A DNA stretch of 64,000 nucleotides from Brevundimonas subvibrioides (GCF_002280785.1 NZ_NCEQ01000007.1:310001-374000), one strand, 5' to 3'. Positions 37,231 to 47,179 are shown, numbered from the stretch's first letter. Made by a program: numbers and translations. Notes: generated by a model not told the origin, from the letters alone.

Positions 37231-37587
37231 ATGAACGTCCATCAGCCGATCCCGGAGACGCCGGTCGAGGAGGAAGACTTCTTTCTCATGTCGAACCTGC
37301 GCCCGAAGCACACCGGTTTGCCGATGGTCGTCTGGGTCAGCAATCGCGGCAATGCGCGGCACGACGCCAGAGTGAAGGTGTGCCGCAAACCAGGCGACCG
37401 AATCGACGTCAATGACATGGCTGTCGTCAGCATCCGGCCCACGCCCACCTTGATCGAAGGTTCACTTGATAATGCCAGCTTGAAGCTGGTGCAGGACTGG
37501 ATCAGGCTGAACGAGCCTGCGTTGATCAGCTACTGGAATGGCGAACTCGACTCGATTGATCTTGGTCTGGCGCTGAAGAAAATCTGA
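37231..37587 (+). CDS. Hypothetical protein
   Basis: 118 aa, acidic N-terminus (PETPVEEEDFFLMSNLRPKH) followed by a compact alpha/beta region (MVVWVSNRGNARHDARVKVC, then NEPALISYWNGELDSIDLG). No signal or membrane part. I do not recognise a named family with certainty. The layout (small protein with VSNRGNARHDARVKV and LVQDWIRLN) resembles short conserved proteins found near toxin-antitoxin or phage genes, but nothing here proves that. Its stop overlaps the start of the next small gene (TGATG), so the two are co-translated. Confidence 0.65.
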   Translation: MNVHQPIPETPVEEEDFFLMSNLRPKHTGLPMVVWVSNRGNARHDARVKVCRKPGDRIDVNDMAVVSIRPTPTLIEGSLDNASLKLVQDWIRLNEPALISYWNGELDSIDLGLALKKI

Positions 37588-37766
37588 TGTCTGAGGACAT
37601 CGGCGAGGTCATCGTCGAGGCGATCCGCAACGGGACCTATCTGAAGGTCACGGCCATCCATGTCGCCACCGGTCGTGAGGCGACGGCGGTCGGACCGGCG
37701 CACGAACCCAGGGCCGTCGAACGGCTGGCCATAGCCAAGCTCAAGCGGCTGCTTGCGACCCAGTGA
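37587..37766 (+). CDS. Small protein, DUF6898-like
   Basis: 59 aa, start ATG 37587 overlapping the previous stop. The start MSEDIGEVIVEAIRNGTYLKVTAI and the following HVATGREATAVGP, then an amphipathic helix ERLAIAKLKRLLATQ, resemble the short alphaproteobacterial DUF6898 proteins. The family assignment is from memory and uncertain. GC-rich coding bias supports it as real. It precedes the glyA promoter region. Confidence 0.65.
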   Translation: MSEDIGEVIVEAIRNGTYLKVTAIHVATGREATAVGPAHEPRAVERLAIAKLKRLLATQ

Positions 37767-37775
37767 CACAAGATG

Positions 37776-37804
37776 TTGTGGTGAACGGGCGTGGGGCCTA
37801 GATA
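37776..37804 (+). promoter_or_regulatory. Candidate housekeeping promoter of glyA
   Basis: TTGTGGT (37776-37782), 14 nt spacer, CCTAGATA (37797-37804), compared with TTGACGS-N10-14-GCTANAWC. The -10 matches well at CTANAW. It ends 34 nt before the glyA GTG. Confidence 0.4.
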
Positions 37805-37838
37805 GGCCGCCTCCCATTCCGTCAGCCCGGACCTGCCC

Positions 37839-39125
37839 GTGACCGCTCCCTTCATTCACGACGCCTATTTCTCCAAGGGTCTGGCCGAGGCCGATCCTGA
37901 CGTGTTCGGGGCCATCGAGGGCGAACTGCATCGCCAGCAGGAACAGATCGAGCTGATCGCGTCCGAGAACATCGTCTCGAAGGCGGTGCTGGAGGCGCAA
38001 GGGTCGGTGCTGACCAACAAATATGCCGAGGGCTATCCGGGCCGTCGCTACTACGGCGGCTGCGAGTTCGTCGACGTCACCGAGGATCTGGCGCGCGAGC
38101 GGGCCAAACAGCTGTTCGGCGCGGCCTTCGCCAATGTGCAGCCGCACTCGGGCGCCCAGGCCAACCAGGCGGTGTTTCTGGCCCTGCTGCAGCCCGGCGA
38201 CACCTTCCTGGGCATGGACCTGGCGGCGGGCGGGCATCTGACGCATGGCAGCCCGGCCAACCAGTCGGGCAAATGGTTCCGGCCCGTGACCTATTCGGTC
38301 AACCCTGACACCCATCTGATCGACTATGACCACGTCGCCGAGATGGCGCTGAAGGAAAAGCCGAAACTGATCGTGGCGGGGGCCTCGGCCTACAGCCGCC
38401 ACATCGACTTCGCCCGCTTCCGCGAGATCGCAGACAGCGTCGGCGCCTATCTGATGGTCGACATGGCCCACTATGCGGGTCTGGTCGCGGGCGGCGCCTA
38501 TCCGAACCCGGTGCCGCACGCGCACGTGGTGACGACGACGACCCACAAGACCCTGCGCGGACCGCGCGGCGGCCTGATCCTGTCCAACGACGTCGAGCTG
38601 GGCAAGAAGTTCAACTCGGCCGTCTTCCCCGGCCTGCAGGGCGGGCCGCTGGAGCATGTCATCGCCGCCAAGGCCGTGGCCTTCGGCGAGGCGCTGAAGC
38701 CCGAGTTCAAACTCTATGCGAAACAGGTCGTGCTGAATGCCCAGGCGCTGGCCGGGGTTCTGATCGAGCGCGGCCTGGCGGTCGTTTCCGGCGGCACTGA
38801 CAGCCACATCGTCCTGGTCGATCTGCGGCCCAAGAGCGTGACGGGCAAGGCGACCGAGCTGCAGCTCGAGCATGCCCTGATGACCTGCAACAAGAACGGC
38901 GTGCCGTTCGACACCGCGCCGTTCACGGTCACCTCGGGCGTTCGCCTGGGCACGCCGGCGGGCACGACGCGCGGCTTCCGCGAGGAAGAATTCAGGCAGA
39001 TCGGTCACTGGATCGCCGACGTCGTCTCCTCGATGAACGGCGGGGACGAGGCCGATCCGGCCGTGGTCGCCGAGGTCGCCGGACAGGTCCGCAGCCTGAC
39101 GGCCCGCTTCCCGATCTACGGATAG
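37839..39125 (+). CDS. glyA: Serine hydroxymethyltransferase
   Basis: 428 aa from GTG 37839. Conserved: [35 protein letters not shown], the folate/PLP region [22 protein letters not shown] and PLP Lys in [14 protein letters not shown]. It interconverts serine and glycine with tetrahydrofolate, feeding one-carbon units and, here, glycine for the neighbouring ALA synthase. nrdR follows 9 nt downstream. Confidence 0.97.
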   Translation: MTAPFIHDAYFSKGLAEADPDVFGAIEGELHRQQEQIELIASENIVSKAVLEAQGSVLTNKYAEGYPGRRYYGGCEFVDVTEDLARERAKQLFGAAFANVQPHSGAQANQAVFLALLQPGDTFLGMDLAAGGHLTHGSPANQSGKWFRPVTYSVNPDTHLIDYDHVAEMALKEKPKLIVAGASAYSRHIDFARFREIADSVGAYLMVDMAHYAGLVAGGAYPNPVPHAHVVTTTTHKTLRGPRGGLILSNDVELGKKFNSAVFPGLQGGPLEHVIAAKAVAFGEALKPEFKLYAKQVVLNAQALAGVLIERGLAVVSGGTDSHIVLVDLRPKSVTGKATELQLEHALMTCNKNGVPFDTAPFTVTSGVRLGTPAGTTRGFREEEFRQIGHWIADVVSSMNGGDEADPAVVAEVAGQVRSLTARFPIYG

Positions 39126-39134
39126 GGCCCAGTG

Positions 39135-39611
39135 ATGAAGTGCCCCTTCTGCGGCAATATGGACAGCCAGGTGAAGGACAGCCGCCCGTCGGACGACGGC
39201 GCGGCGATCCGTCGTCGCCGGTCCTGTCCCAACTGCAACGGGCGCTTCACGACCTTCGAGCGGGTGCAGCTGCGCGAGCTTGTCATCCTGAAGCGCAACG
39301 GACGGCGCACGCCCTTCGATCGCGACAAGCTCGAACGATCCCTGGCCATCGCGCTGCGCAAACGCCCGATCCAGCCGGAACAGGTCGAACAGCTGGTGTC
39401 GCGGATCGTGCGTCAGCTGGAGAGTCTTGGCGAAACCGAGATCCCGTCCAGCGTCGTCGGCGACTTCATCATGAAGGGGCTGAAGGCTGTCGATGAGGTG
39501 GCCTATGTCCGCTATGCCTCGGTCTACAAGGACTTCCGGGCGACCGGCGACTTCGCCCGCTTCCTCGGCGACGAGGGACTGGACGACGATCCGGGATCGT
39601 CGAGCCGCTGA
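39135..39611 (+). CDS. nrdR: Transcriptional repressor NrdR
   Basis: 158 aa from ATG 39135 (a GTG three bases earlier is also possible). Zinc ribbon [17 protein letters not shown]...[13 protein letters not shown], then an ATP-cone domain ([20 protein letters not shown]). It represses ribonucleotide reductase genes according to ATP/dATP level. The glyA-nrdR-rib order is common in alphaproteobacteria. The stop overlaps the next start (TGATG). Confidence 0.96.
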   Translation: MKCPFCGNMDSQVKDSRPSDDGAAIRRRRSCPNCNGRFTTFERVQLRELVILKRNGRRTPFDRDKLERSLAIALRKRPIQPEQVEQLVSRIVRQLESLGETEIPSSVVGDFIMKGLKAVDEVAYVRYASVYKDFRATGDFARFLGDEGLDDDPGSSSR

Positions 39612-40246
39612 TGAGACCCCGGATTACCTGGAAGGTCGCCACGTCGCTGGACGGGCGGATCGGCACGTCTACGGGTGAGAGCCAGTGGATCACGGGGCCG
39701 GAGGCGCGCGAGCAGGGCCACCGGCTGCGCGCGGCGAATGACGCCGTGCTGGTCGGGGTCGAGACGGTGCTGGCTGACGATCCGCGCCTGACGGTGCGTT
39801 TGCCGGAGGGCCAGGCGAGCAAGGATCCTCTGCGCGTCGTGCTGGACAGCAGGCTGCGGACGCCTTCGTTCGCGCGGCTGGCCAGGGCGGGCACGCTGAT
39901 TCTGACCACACGCGATCCGATCGCTGTCGGCGAGGCGGAAGTTCTGAAAGTGAAGGGCGATGCCCAGGGCCGGCCCAGCGTGGACGCCGTGCTGGAGACG
40001 CTCGCCGAACGCGGCGTCAAATCCCTGATGATCGAGGGGGGCGGCCGGGTCGCCGCCTGTTTCATCGCGGCCGGGGTCGTGGACGCCATCGAGTGGTTCC
40101 GGGCGCCGATCCTGCTCGGCGGAGACGGGCGTCCGGGAGTCGCGGCCCTGGCTCTCGCACGCCTCGCCCACGCTCCGAAGTACCGGCGCCTTGCGGCGGA
40201 GCCCATGGGTGACGACCTGTGGGAACGCTACGAGAAGGTGCTTTGA
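39611..40246 (+). CDS. RibD-type pyrimidine reductase domain protein (deaminase domain missing)
   Basis: 211 aa. It begins RPRITWKVATSLDGRIGTSTGESQWITGPEAR, the exact beginning of the C-terminal RibD reductase domain, and holds LRAANDAVLVGVETVLADDPRLTVR and LMIEGGGRVAACFI. The N-terminal zinc deaminase domain (HAE and PCxxxGRTPPC motifs) of normal RibD (about 370 aa) is absent, and no deaminase frame lies upstream. It would catalyse only the NADPH reduction in riboflavin synthesis. It sits between nrdR and ribE. Confidence 0.9.
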   Translation: MRPRITWKVATSLDGRIGTSTGESQWITGPEAREQGHRLRAANDAVLVGVETVLADDPRLTVRLPEGQASKDPLRVVLDSRLRTPSFARLARAGTLILTTRDPIAVGEAEVLKVKGDAQGRPSVDAVLETLAERGVKSLMIEGGGRVAACFIAAGVVDAIEWFRAPILLGGDGRPGVAALALARLAHAPKYRRLAAEPMGDDLWERYEKVL

Positions 40247-40251
40247 TGTTT

Positions 40252-40298
40252 CCCGCCGTCCTATCCGAAAACCGGCGGCCACTTTTCGGGACGGCGGG
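40252..40298. repeat. REP-like palindrome directly upstream of ribE
   Basis: Perfect 10-bp outer arms CCCGCCGTCC (40252-40261) and GGACGGCGGG (40289-40298), with an inner pair CCGAAAA / TTTTCGG. The core resembles intergenic palindromes of the type CCGAAAACCGG...CCACTTTTCGG known from many alphaproteobacteria. It ends 5 nt before the ribE ATG and covers the likely ribosome binding region. Confidence 0.7.
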
Positions 40299-40303
40299 CT
40301 GAC

Positions 40304-40909
40304 ATGTTCACCGGAATTATCACTGACATCGGCCGCGTGCGCTCGGTCGCCCAGACGGCGCGTGATCGCCGTTATGAGGTCGAGACGGCCTGGGATGTCT
40401 CGGGAATCGACCTGGGCGCCTCGATCAGCCACGGGGGCGTCTGCCTGACCGTGGTGGAGAAGGGCACGAGGCCTGAAGGGGGCGGCTGGTTCGCCGTCGA
40501 GGTCTCGGGCGAGACGCTGGACAAGACCACCCTGGGCGCATGGAGCGCCGGCACGCCGGTCAATCTGGAGCGGGCGACGCGGGTCGGGGATGAACTGGGC
40601 GGCCATATCGTCTCGGGTCATGTCGACGGCCTGGGCACGGTCGTCGAGATCACGCCCGAGGGCGGATCGCACCGGATCGTCATCGAGGCCCCGGCGCCGC
40701 TGCACCGGTTCATCGCCGCCAAGGGCTCGATCACCGTGGACGGTGTGTCGTTGACGGTGAACGCGGTGGACGGTCGCCGCTTCGGCCTGAACATCATTCC
40801 GCACACCTGGGAGGCGACGACGCTCGGCGCCCTCAAGGTCGGGAGCGCGGTCAATCTGGAGATCGACATGCTGGCGCGTTACCTCGCGCGGTGGCAGGAG
40901 ACGGCATGA
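40304..40909 (+). CDS. ribE: Riboflavin synthase alpha subunit
   Basis: 201 aa. Two lumazine-binding repeats, each beginning FTGIITDIG / GGHIVSGHVDGLGTV and holding SISHGGVCLTVVE and GSITVDGVSLTVN. It dismutates two 6,7-dimethyl-8-ribityllumazine to riboflavin. The stop overlaps the next start (ATGA at 40906-40909). Translation may be affected by the hairpin at 40252-40298. Confidence 0.97.
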   Translation: MFTGIITDIGRVRSVAQTARDRRYEVETAWDVSGIDLGASISHGGVCLTVVEKGTRPEGGGWFAVEVSGETLDKTTLGAWSAGTPVNLERATRVGDELGGHIVSGHVDGLGTVVEITPEGGSHRIVIEAPAPLHRFIAAKGSITVDGVSLTVNAVDGRRFGLNIIPHTWEATTLGALKVGSAVNLEIDMLARYLARWQETA

Positions 40910-42054
40910 TGACCAACACCATCGTCCTGGCCCACGACATGTTCGACAGTCCGATCAGCCCGATCGAGGATATCCTCGAGGATGCCCGCAATGGGCGTCC
41001 CTACATCCTGGTGGATGCCGAGGACCGCGAGAACGAGGGCGACGTCATCATCCCGGCCCAGTTCGCGACGCCGGACCAGATCAACTTCATGGCGCGGCAT
41101 GCGCGCGGCCTGATCTGCCTGGCGATCACGAGCGAGCGGGCGCGCCAGCTGCGCCTGCCGCCGATGGCCGCCGAGAACCGCGAGAGCATGGCGACCGCCT
41201 TCACCGTCTCGATCGAGGCGGCCGAGGGGGTGACGACGGGAATCAGCGCGGCGGACCGCGCGCGAACGGTGCAGGTGGCCTCTGACCCGACAAAGACGGC
41301 CGACGATATCGTCTCGCCGGGCCACGTCTTCCCGCTGGTGGCGCGCGATGGCGGGGTGCTGGTTCGGACCGGACACACCGAGGCGGCGGTGGACATCAGC
41401 CGGATGGCGGGTCTGACCCCCGCCGGCGTCATCTGCGAAATCATGAACGACGACGGGACCATGGCGCGCTTGCCGGATCTGGTCGCCTTCGCCCAGCTGC
41501 ACGGACTGAAAATCGGCACCATCGCCGACCTGATCGCCTATCGCCGCCGCACCGAGCGGTTCGTCGAGCGGATCATGGACCAGCCGTTCGAGAGCGTGCA
41601 CGGCGGGCCGTTCCGCCTGATGCTCTACAGGAACACCATCGAGGGCGCCGAACACGTCGCCCTGGTCCACGGCCGGATCGTACCGGGCGAGCCGACGCTG
41701 GTACGGATGCACCAGGTCGATTTCGCCGCCGACCTGCTGGGCCATGTCGAAGATCGCCAGAGCTATATCCCCGACGCCCTGAAGACGATCACCCGGCACG
41801 ACGGGCCTGGCGTGGTGGTCTTCCTCCGCGACCCGACCCTGCAGGGTCTGGCCGAACGGCTGGCGGGCGTCGACAAGCCGGCGGCGGTCGATCGCAGCCT
41901 TAGAAACTACGGCGTGGGCGCGCAGATCCTGCTGGATCTGGGGGTCAGGGACATGATCGTCATGAGCTCCACCCGCCCCGAACCCGCCGCCATCGAGGGC
42001 TACGGCCTGCGCATCGTCGGCTGGCGCGACATGGACGGAGAAGACCAATCCTGA
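40906..42054 (+). CDS. ribBX: 3,4-dihydroxy-2-butanone-4-phosphate synthase fused to a degenerate GTP cyclohydrolase II (RibBX)
   Basis: 382 aa. The N-terminal RibB domain is intact ([57 protein letters not shown]). The C-terminal part aligns with GTP cyclohydrolase II ([31 protein letters not shown]), but the zinc motif CLTGD...RCDC is replaced by [18 protein letters not shown] and the RQEGRG block is gone, so it cannot be an active GCHII. Such fusions are known as RibBX. An active RibA must lie elsewhere. Confidence 0.93.
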   Translation: MMTNTIVLAHDMFDSPISPIEDILEDARNGRPYILVDAEDRENEGDVIIPAQFATPDQINFMARHARGLICLAITSERARQLRLPPMAAENRESMATAFTVSIEAAEGVTTGISAADRARTVQVASDPTKTADDIVSPGHVFPLVARDGGVLVRTGHTEAAVDISRMAGLTPAGVICEIMNDDGTMARLPDLVAFAQLHGLKIGTIADLIAYRRRTERFVERIMDQPFESVHGGPFRLMLYRNTIEGAEHVALVHGRIVPGEPTLVRMHQVDFAADLLGHVEDRQSYIPDALKTITRHDGPGVVVFLRDPTLQGLAERLAGVDKPAAVDRSLRNYGVGAQILLDLGVRDMIVMSSTRPEPAAIEGYGLRIVGWRDMDGEDQS

Positions 42055-42512
42055 AGGATCCCCCACGCGTCCTCATCGTCGAGGCGCGCTTCTATGACGA
42101 ACTGGCCGACGCGCTTCTGGAAGGCGCGAAGGATGCGCTGCGGTCGCAGGGCATCGCGTTCGACGTCGTCACCGTGCCGGGCGCGCTGGAGATTCCGTCG
42201 ACTATCGCCCTGGCCGAGGAGGCCGGCCGCTATCCGACCGCGCCGCGCTATGACGGCTATGTGGCGCTGGGCTGCGTGATCCGGGGCGAGACCTATCATT
42301 TCGAGATCGTGTCGGATCAGTCGGCGGCCGGGATCATGCTGCTCGGCACGCGCGGCGTGATCATCGGCAACGGCATCCTGACCGTCGAGGACGAGGATCA
42401 GGCCTGGGCCCGGGCCCGTCTGTCCGAGGGGGACAAGGGGGGCGGCGCGGCGCGCGCCTGCATGGACCTCATTGCGCTGAAGAAGCGTCTGCGCGTAGGG
42501 CTCGGAGAATGA
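42051..42512 (+). CDS. ribH: 6,7-dimethyl-8-ribityllumazine synthase with a probable CTG start
   Basis: 153 aa if started at CTG 42051. The protein reads [56 protein letters not shown] (catalytic His) and [13 protein letters not shown], full length for RibH. No ATG, GTG or TTG exists in frame upstream of GTG 42174, which would remove the first 41 residues and a core strand. CTG 42051 overlaps the ribBX stop as CTGA, and GGAG lies about 10 nt upstream, as expected for coupled translation. An ATC just before is the only near alternative. Confidence 0.9.
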   Translation: MKDPPRVLIVEARFYDELADALLEGAKDALRSQGIAFDVVTVPGALEIPSTIALAEEAGRYPTAPRYDGYVALGCVIRGETYHFEIVSDQSAAGIMLLGTRGVIIGNGILTVEDEDQAWARARLSEGDKGGGAARACMDLIALKKRLRVGLGE

Positions 42513-43039
42513 CCGAGCCCCAATCCATACAGGCCGTCCTCGCCCAGCTGGCCGAGAACGAACGCGCCCAGGCCGAACCGCAGCTGACCAGCCGCCAGCG
42601 GCGCGCGCGCACCGTGGCGCGTCTGGCCGCCGTCCAGGCCCTGTATCAGCTGGAACTGGCGGGGGAGGGCGTCGAGACCGTCATCACCGAGTTCTCGAAC
42701 CATCGCTTCGACGCCGACATCGAGGGGGAGGCGCTGGCGGAGGCCGATGAGGCCTGGTTCGCGGATATCGTGCGCGGCGTCATCGCCGGCCAGAAAGACA
42801 TCGACGCCTCCGTGAAGGCCCGTCTCGCCTCGAACTGGCGGCTGGAACGGCTGGACGCCACGCTGCGGGCCCTGCTGCGCTGCGGAGCCTGGGAGCTGAC
42901 GCACAAGACCGAAGTGCCCAAAGAGATCGTGATCGACGAATATGTCGAGCTGGCGAAAGCCTTCTTCGACGAGGCCGACGCGAAATTCGTCAACGCCGCC
43001 CTGGACGGGGTGGCCCGCGACGTGCGTTCGAAGGCCTAG
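42509..43039 (+). CDS. nusB: Transcription antitermination factor NusB
   Basis: 176 aa. After a 30-residue extension the all-helical NusB domain begins at [20 protein letters not shown] and ends with [32 protein letters not shown], the family signature. It binds boxA RNA with NusE in rRNA antitermination. The start overlaps the ribH stop as ATGA, completing the usual rib-nusB operon. Confidence 0.96.
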   Translation: MTEPQSIQAVLAQLAENERAQAEPQLTSRQRRARTVARLAAVQALYQLELAGEGVETVITEFSNHRFDADIEGEALAEADEAWFADIVRGVIAGQKDIDASVKARLASNWRLERLDATLRALLRCGAWELTHKTEVPKEIVIDEYVELAKAFFDEADAKFVNAALDGVARDVRSKA

Positions 43040-43042
43040 GTT

Positions 43043-44032
43043 ATGGCCGCCGTCGACGCCGCCGGTGAATTCGAGACGATCCGCAAGCTCTTCGCGCCCC
43101 TGGCCCACCCGGACCATGCCTGGGGACTGACCGACGATGTCGCGGTGATGCCCACGCGGCCGGGCGCCGATCTGGTCCTGACCAAGGACGCGATCGTCGA
43201 GGGGGTCCATTTCCTGCCCGGGGACCCGCTCGACACCGTGGCTCAGAAGCTCCTGCGGGTGAACCTGTCGGACCTGGCCGCCAAGGGGGCGGAACCGTTC
43301 GGCTATCTTCTGGCCTGCCACTGGTCGCCGCGGTGCGGCTGGCCCGAGCGGGAGGCCTTCGCGGCCGGACTGGCGGCGGACCAGAAAGAGTTCGGCATCC
43401 ATCTGCTGGGCGGGGACACTGTGCTGACGCCCGGACCGGCGTCCTTCTCCGCGACAATGCTGGGCTGGGCGCCGAAGGGCGGATCGGTGACGCGCGGCGG
43501 CGCCAGGCCCGGGCACGGGATCTATGTCACCGGCATGATCGGCGACGGCTGGCTGGGGCTGCAGGCGGCGAAGGGGCATCTGACGCTGGAACAGGAACGG
43601 ATCGACGCGCTGGCGGAGCACTATCGCCGGCCCGTGCCGCAACTGGCCTTCGGCCAGGCGGTGCAGGGACTGGTCACGGCCATCATGGACGTTTCGGACG
43701 GTCTCATCGCGGATCTCGGACATATCGCCAGCGCCAGCGGCGTGGCGGCCTCGGTGCAGCTGGAACTGCTGCCGCGGTCGGCGGCGGCGACGGCCTGGTT
43801 CGACTCGCGGACGGACCCCGAGGCCGCGCTGGTGACCCTGGCGACAGGCGGCGATGACTACGAACTGCTGCTCACCGCCGCCCCTTCGGACGAGGCGGCG
43901 TTGAAGCGCGAGGCCGACCGACAATTGCTGCGCCTGACCCGCGTCGGGACCATTTCGGCGGGGCGCGGCGTGACGGCGAGCTATCTCGGCAAGCCGGTCG
44001 ATATCCGCAAACCCGGCTGGACCCACGACTGA
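43043..44032 (+). CDS. thiL: Thiamine-monophosphate kinase
   Basis: 329 aa. Conserved: GLTDDVAVM, VLTKDAIVEGVHFLPGD, LLRVNLSDLAAKGAEPFGY, LLGGDTVLTPGP, MDVSDGLIADLGHIA and TGGDDYELLLTAA. It phosphorylates thiamine monophosphate to the diphosphate cofactor. It starts 3 nt after nusB, the common nusB-thiL order. Confidence 0.96.
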   Translation: MAAVDAAGEFETIRKLFAPLAHPDHAWGLTDDVAVMPTRPGADLVLTKDAIVEGVHFLPGDPLDTVAQKLLRVNLSDLAAKGAEPFGYLLACHWSPRCGWPEREAFAAGLAADQKEFGIHLLGGDTVLTPGPASFSATMLGWAPKGGSVTRGGARPGHGIYVTGMIGDGWLGLQAAKGHLTLEQERIDALAEHYRRPVPQLAFGQAVQGLVTAIMDVSDGLIADLGHIASASGVAASVQLELLPRSAAATAWFDSRTDPEAALVTLATGGDDYELLLTAAPSDEAALKREADRQLLRLTRVGTISAGRGVTASYLGKPVDIRKPGWTHD

Positions 44033-44124
44033 AACGGTCCCGGCTCTCCGCTCTGCTCCGGCCGGGATGACAGGGGCCGGAGCGAAGCAACGGAATCCTA
44101 ATCGATCCGCGCGATAAGGCTCTC

Positions 44125-44553
44125 ATGCGCCGTAGAGACCTCTTCGCCCTCGGAACCCTGGCCCTGGCCGGAACCGCCGCCAGCGCCGCTTCGGCGTCCG
44201 AGGCCCCGGCCTCGTCCGGTGCGGTCACCTCGAACATCGCGGGCGTCGGTCTGCCGATCATCGCGGGCGGGCGTATCCGCAACTATGTCTTCGTGACCAT
44301 CAGCCTGACGCTGGGCGGCGGTTTCACCGCAGAGCAGATGCGGGCCAAGGAGCCCTATTTCCGTGACGCCCTGGTCCGCGCCGCGCACCGGACGCCGTTC
44401 GTGCTGGCCGACGACTGGACCCAGGTCGACGCCCCGGCGCTGTGCGCCGCGATGATGCGTATTGCGCCGTCGATTTCCGGCGCCGGTTCGATCGCCAGCG
44501 TCCAGGTCGCCCTGCAGACACCGCGTCGCCGCACGGGCGTCCGGCCCACCTAG
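44125..44553 (+). CDS. Hypothetical exported protein (Tat-type signal)
   Basis: 142 aa. MRRRDLFALGTLALAGTAAS is a twin-arginine signal, with cleavage near ASA-S. The mature part has a predicted beta strand and helix (IAGGRIRNYVFVTISLTLGG, RAKEPYFRDALVRAAHRTPF) that recalls FliL-type periplasmic domains, a weak resemblance. Homologues often follow thiL in Caulobacterales, from memory. Function not known. Confidence 0.7.
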   Translation: MRRRDLFALGTLALAGTAASAASASEAPASSGAVTSNIAGVGLPIIAGGRIRNYVFVTISLTLGGGFTAEQMRAKEPYFRDALVRAAHRTPFVLADDWTQVDAPALCAAMMRIAPSISGAGSIASVQVALQTPRRRTGVRPT

Positions 44554-44903
44554 AGCAGGATCGGCTGAGGAGGACTCGCTTCGCGATTCCGCTGATGCCG
44601 TGACTCCTGCTCCAGGTATCAGCGAGAGCCTGGGTCACGCTTTCGACAGAAGCGCGAGGCGCTTCCGTCTCAAACGATCAGGCCCCGGGCGCTGCCGCTC
44701 GCGACGCGGTCGCTCGCGGCCTGAGCGCGGAAGCACCAGTTCCTGAAAAACGCCGGTTGCGTCGCTCCGACGCAGTTGTAAGCTTCCCGGGCAATTCCCG
44801 AGGGACGCGCTACTGCGTCGAGACTGCGCACGGGGGGACCGGAAGGCGGACAGAGGCCAAAAGGCCCGCCGCGCCAAGGGTCCGCGCGCCTAATGCTTTA
44901 GGT
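44553..44903. other. Gene-free stretch upstream of hppA
   Basis: About 350 bp. It opens with an inverted pair GAGCAGGA (44553-44560) / TCCTGCTC (44605-44612), overlapping the end of the previous gene, and holds a small palindrome GCGTCG-CTC-CGACGC (44759-44773). I see no coding frame with convincing bias and no clear consensus promoter. It presumably carries the hppA promoter and leader. Confidence 0.5.
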
Positions 44904-47063
44904 ATGGAAACGCCAATGACCAATGTTCTGTGGCTAGTGATAGCCGCCGGCGCCCTGGGGGTCCTTTACGGGCTCGTCCAGACCGCCAGTCTGATGAAGG
45001 CCGAAACCGGCAATGACAAGATGCGAGAGATCGCAGCCGCCATTCAGGAAGGCGCCTCGGCCTATCTGAAGCGCCAGTACACCACCATCGCCATGGTCGG
45101 CGTGGTCATCCTGATCATCGCCTGGCTGCTGATCGGCCAGTACGCCGCCATCGGCTTCGTCATCGGCGCGGTCCTGTCGGGCCTGGCCGGGTTCGCCGGC
45201 ATGCTGATCTCGGTCCGGGCCAATGTGCGGACCGCGCATGCGGCGTCCCAGAGCCTGTCGAAGGGACTGGACCTCGCCTTCCGTTCGGGCGCCATCACCG
45301 GCATGTTCGTGGCGGGCGGAGCCCTGCTGGGCGTGGCCGGCTACTACGGCGTGCTGACCGAGGTGCTGGGGCTGGACTCGACCGGCCGCGAGGTCATCGA
45401 CGGTCTGGTCGCCCTGGGCTTCGGGGCCTCGCTGATCTCCATCTTCGCGCGTCTGGGCGGCGGCATCTTCACCAAGGGCGCCGACGTGGGCGGCGACATG
45501 GTGGGCAAGGTCGAGGCCGGCATTCCCGAGGATGATCCCCGCAACGCCGCGACCATCGCCGACAACGTCGGCGACAACGTCGGCGACTGCGCCGGCATGG
45601 CCGCCGACCTGTTCGAGACCTATGCGGTGACCACGGTCGCCACCATGGTGCTGGCGGCCATCTTCTTCCGCGGCCAGCCCTATGTGGACGTGATGATGCT
45701 GCTGCCGCTGGCCATCTGCGGCATCTGTATCGTGACCTCGATCATCGGCTCGTTCTTCGTGCGTCTCGGCAAGTCGAACAACATCATGGGCGCCCTGTAT
45801 CAGGGTCTGATCGTCACCGGCGTACTGTCGGTCGGCGCGGTCTACTGGGTCATCACGACCCTGGTCACCGGCCCGGTCGTGACGACGTCCGGCCTGCAGA
45901 TCGAGCCGATGAGCCTGTTCTGGTCGGGTCTGGTCGGTCTGGCCGTCACCGCGGCCATCGTGGTGATCACCGAATACTACACGGGCTCGAACTTCCGCCC
46001 GGTGCGGTCGGTGGCCAACGCCTCGGTCTCGGGTCACGGCACCAATGTGATCCAGGGTCTGGCCGTATCGCTGGAGTCCACTGCGCTTCCGGCGCTGGTC
46101 ATCATCGTCGGCATCGTGGCCAGCTTCCAGCTGGCCGGCCTGTTCGGCATCGCCATCGCCACCACGACCATGCTGGGCGTGGCCGGGATGATCGTGGCGC
46201 TCGACGCCTTCGGTCCCGTGACCGACAACGCCGGCGGCATCGCCGAGATGGCGGGCCTTCCGGCCGATGTGCGTCATGTCACCGACGCCCTCGACGCCGT
46301 GGGCAACACCACCAAGGCCGTGACCAAGGGCTATGCGATCGGATCGGCGGGCCTCGGCGCGCTGGTGCTGTTCGCCGCCTACACCTCGGACCTGCAGTAT
46401 TTCGCCGCCAACCCGGCGGAGTATCCGTTCTTCGCCAACATGGGCCCGATCGCCTTCGACCTGACCAACCCCTATGTCGTCGTCGGCCTGCTGTTCGGGG
46501 GGCTGCTGCCCTTCCTGTTCGGCGGCATGTCGATGATGGCGGTCGGACGGGCGGCCGAGGCGGTCGTGGAAGAGGTCCGTCGCCAGTTCCGCGAGAACCC
46601 CGGCATCATGACCTATGAGGTCAAGCCGGAGTACGGCCGGGCCGTCGACATCCTGACCAGGGCGGCGATCCGCGAGATGATCGTGCCGTCACTGTTGCCG
46701 GTGCTGTCGCCGATCGTCCTGTTCACGGCGATCCTGTTCATCTCGGACAAGGCCAACGCCTTCGCCTCGCTGGGCGCCATGCTGATGGGCGTCATCGTGA
46801 CCGGCCTGTTCGTGGCCATCTCGATGACCTCGGGCGGCGGCGCCTGGGACAACGCCAAGAAGGTCATTGAAGAGGGCTTCACCGACAAGAACGGCGTCGT
46901 CCACGGCAAGGGCTCCGAGGCGCACAAGGCCGCGGTCACCGGCGACACGGTCGGCGATCCCTACAAGGACACGTCCGGCCCGGCCGTGAACCCGATGATC
47001 AAGATCACCAACATCGTGGCCCTGCTGCTGCTGGCGGTGCTGGCGAGCGGGAACGTGGGCTGA
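44904..47063 (+). CDS. hppA: K+-insensitive membrane proton-translocating pyrophosphatase
   Basis: 719 aa from ATG 44904 (ATG 44916 also possible). About 16 membrane segments. Pyrophosphate-binding motifs: [20 protein letters not shown] and [20 protein letters not shown] near residue 200, and the C-terminal [19 protein letters not shown]. The determinant region reads [18 protein letters not shown]; Lys instead of Ala at the fifth position marks the potassium-independent class. It couples PPi hydrolysis to proton export. A terminator follows at 47111-47147. Confidence 0.97.
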   Translation: METPMTNVLWLVIAAGALGVLYGLVQTASLMKAETGNDKMREIAAAIQEGASAYLKRQYTTIAMVGVVILIIAWLLIGQYAAIGFVIGAVLSGLAGFAGMLISVRANVRTAHAASQSLSKGLDLAFRSGAITGMFVAGGALLGVAGYYGVLTEVLGLDSTGREVIDGLVALGFGASLISIFARLGGGIFTKGADVGGDMVGKVEAGIPEDDPRNAATIADNVGDNVGDCAGMAADLFETYAVTTVATMVLAAIFFRGQPYVDVMMLLPLAICGICIVTSIIGSFFVRLGKSNNIMGALYQGLIVTGVLSVGAVYWVITTLVTGPVVTTSGLQIEPMSLFWSGLVGLAVTAAIVVITEYYTGSNFRPVRSVANASVSGHGTNVIQGLAVSLESTALPALVIIVGIVASFQLAGLFGIAIATTTMLGVAGMIVALDAFGPVTDNAGGIAEMAGLPADVRHVTDALDAVGNTTKAVTKGYAIGSAGLGALVLFAAYTSDLQYFAANPAEYPFFANMGPIAFDLTNPYVVVGLLFGGLLPFLFGGMSMMAVGRAAEAVVEEVRRQFRENPGIMTYEVKPEYGRAVDILTRAAIREMIVPSLLPVLSPIVLFTAILFISDKANAFASLGAMLMGVIVTGLFVAISMTSGGGAWDNAKKVIEEGFTDKNGVVHGKGSEAHKAAVTGDTVGDPYKDTSGPAVNPMIKITNIVALLLLAVLASGNVG

Positions 47064-47110
47064 TCGCGTCCCGGATAGCGGCTTTGCCGCTTCCGGGATG
47101 ACAAGACAGA

Positions 47111-47147
47111 ACGCCCCGGAGAGCGATCTCCGGGGCGTTTTGTTTTT
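47111..47147 (+). terminator. Rho-independent terminator of hppA
   Basis: Perfect 12-bp stem ACGCCCCGGAGA / TCTCCGGGGCGT (47111-47122, 47127-47138), loop GCGA, followed by TTTGTTTTT. A smaller imperfect hairpin (47069-47098) lies between it and the stop codon. Confidence 0.92.
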
Positions 47148-47179
47148 CCCTTCTCCCGCAAGGGGAGAAGGACGAGATG

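Noticed and set aside
37839..39125. A glycine or other riboswitch before glyA.
   Set aside because: Only 72 bp separate glyA from the previous stop and no riboswitch core is visible.
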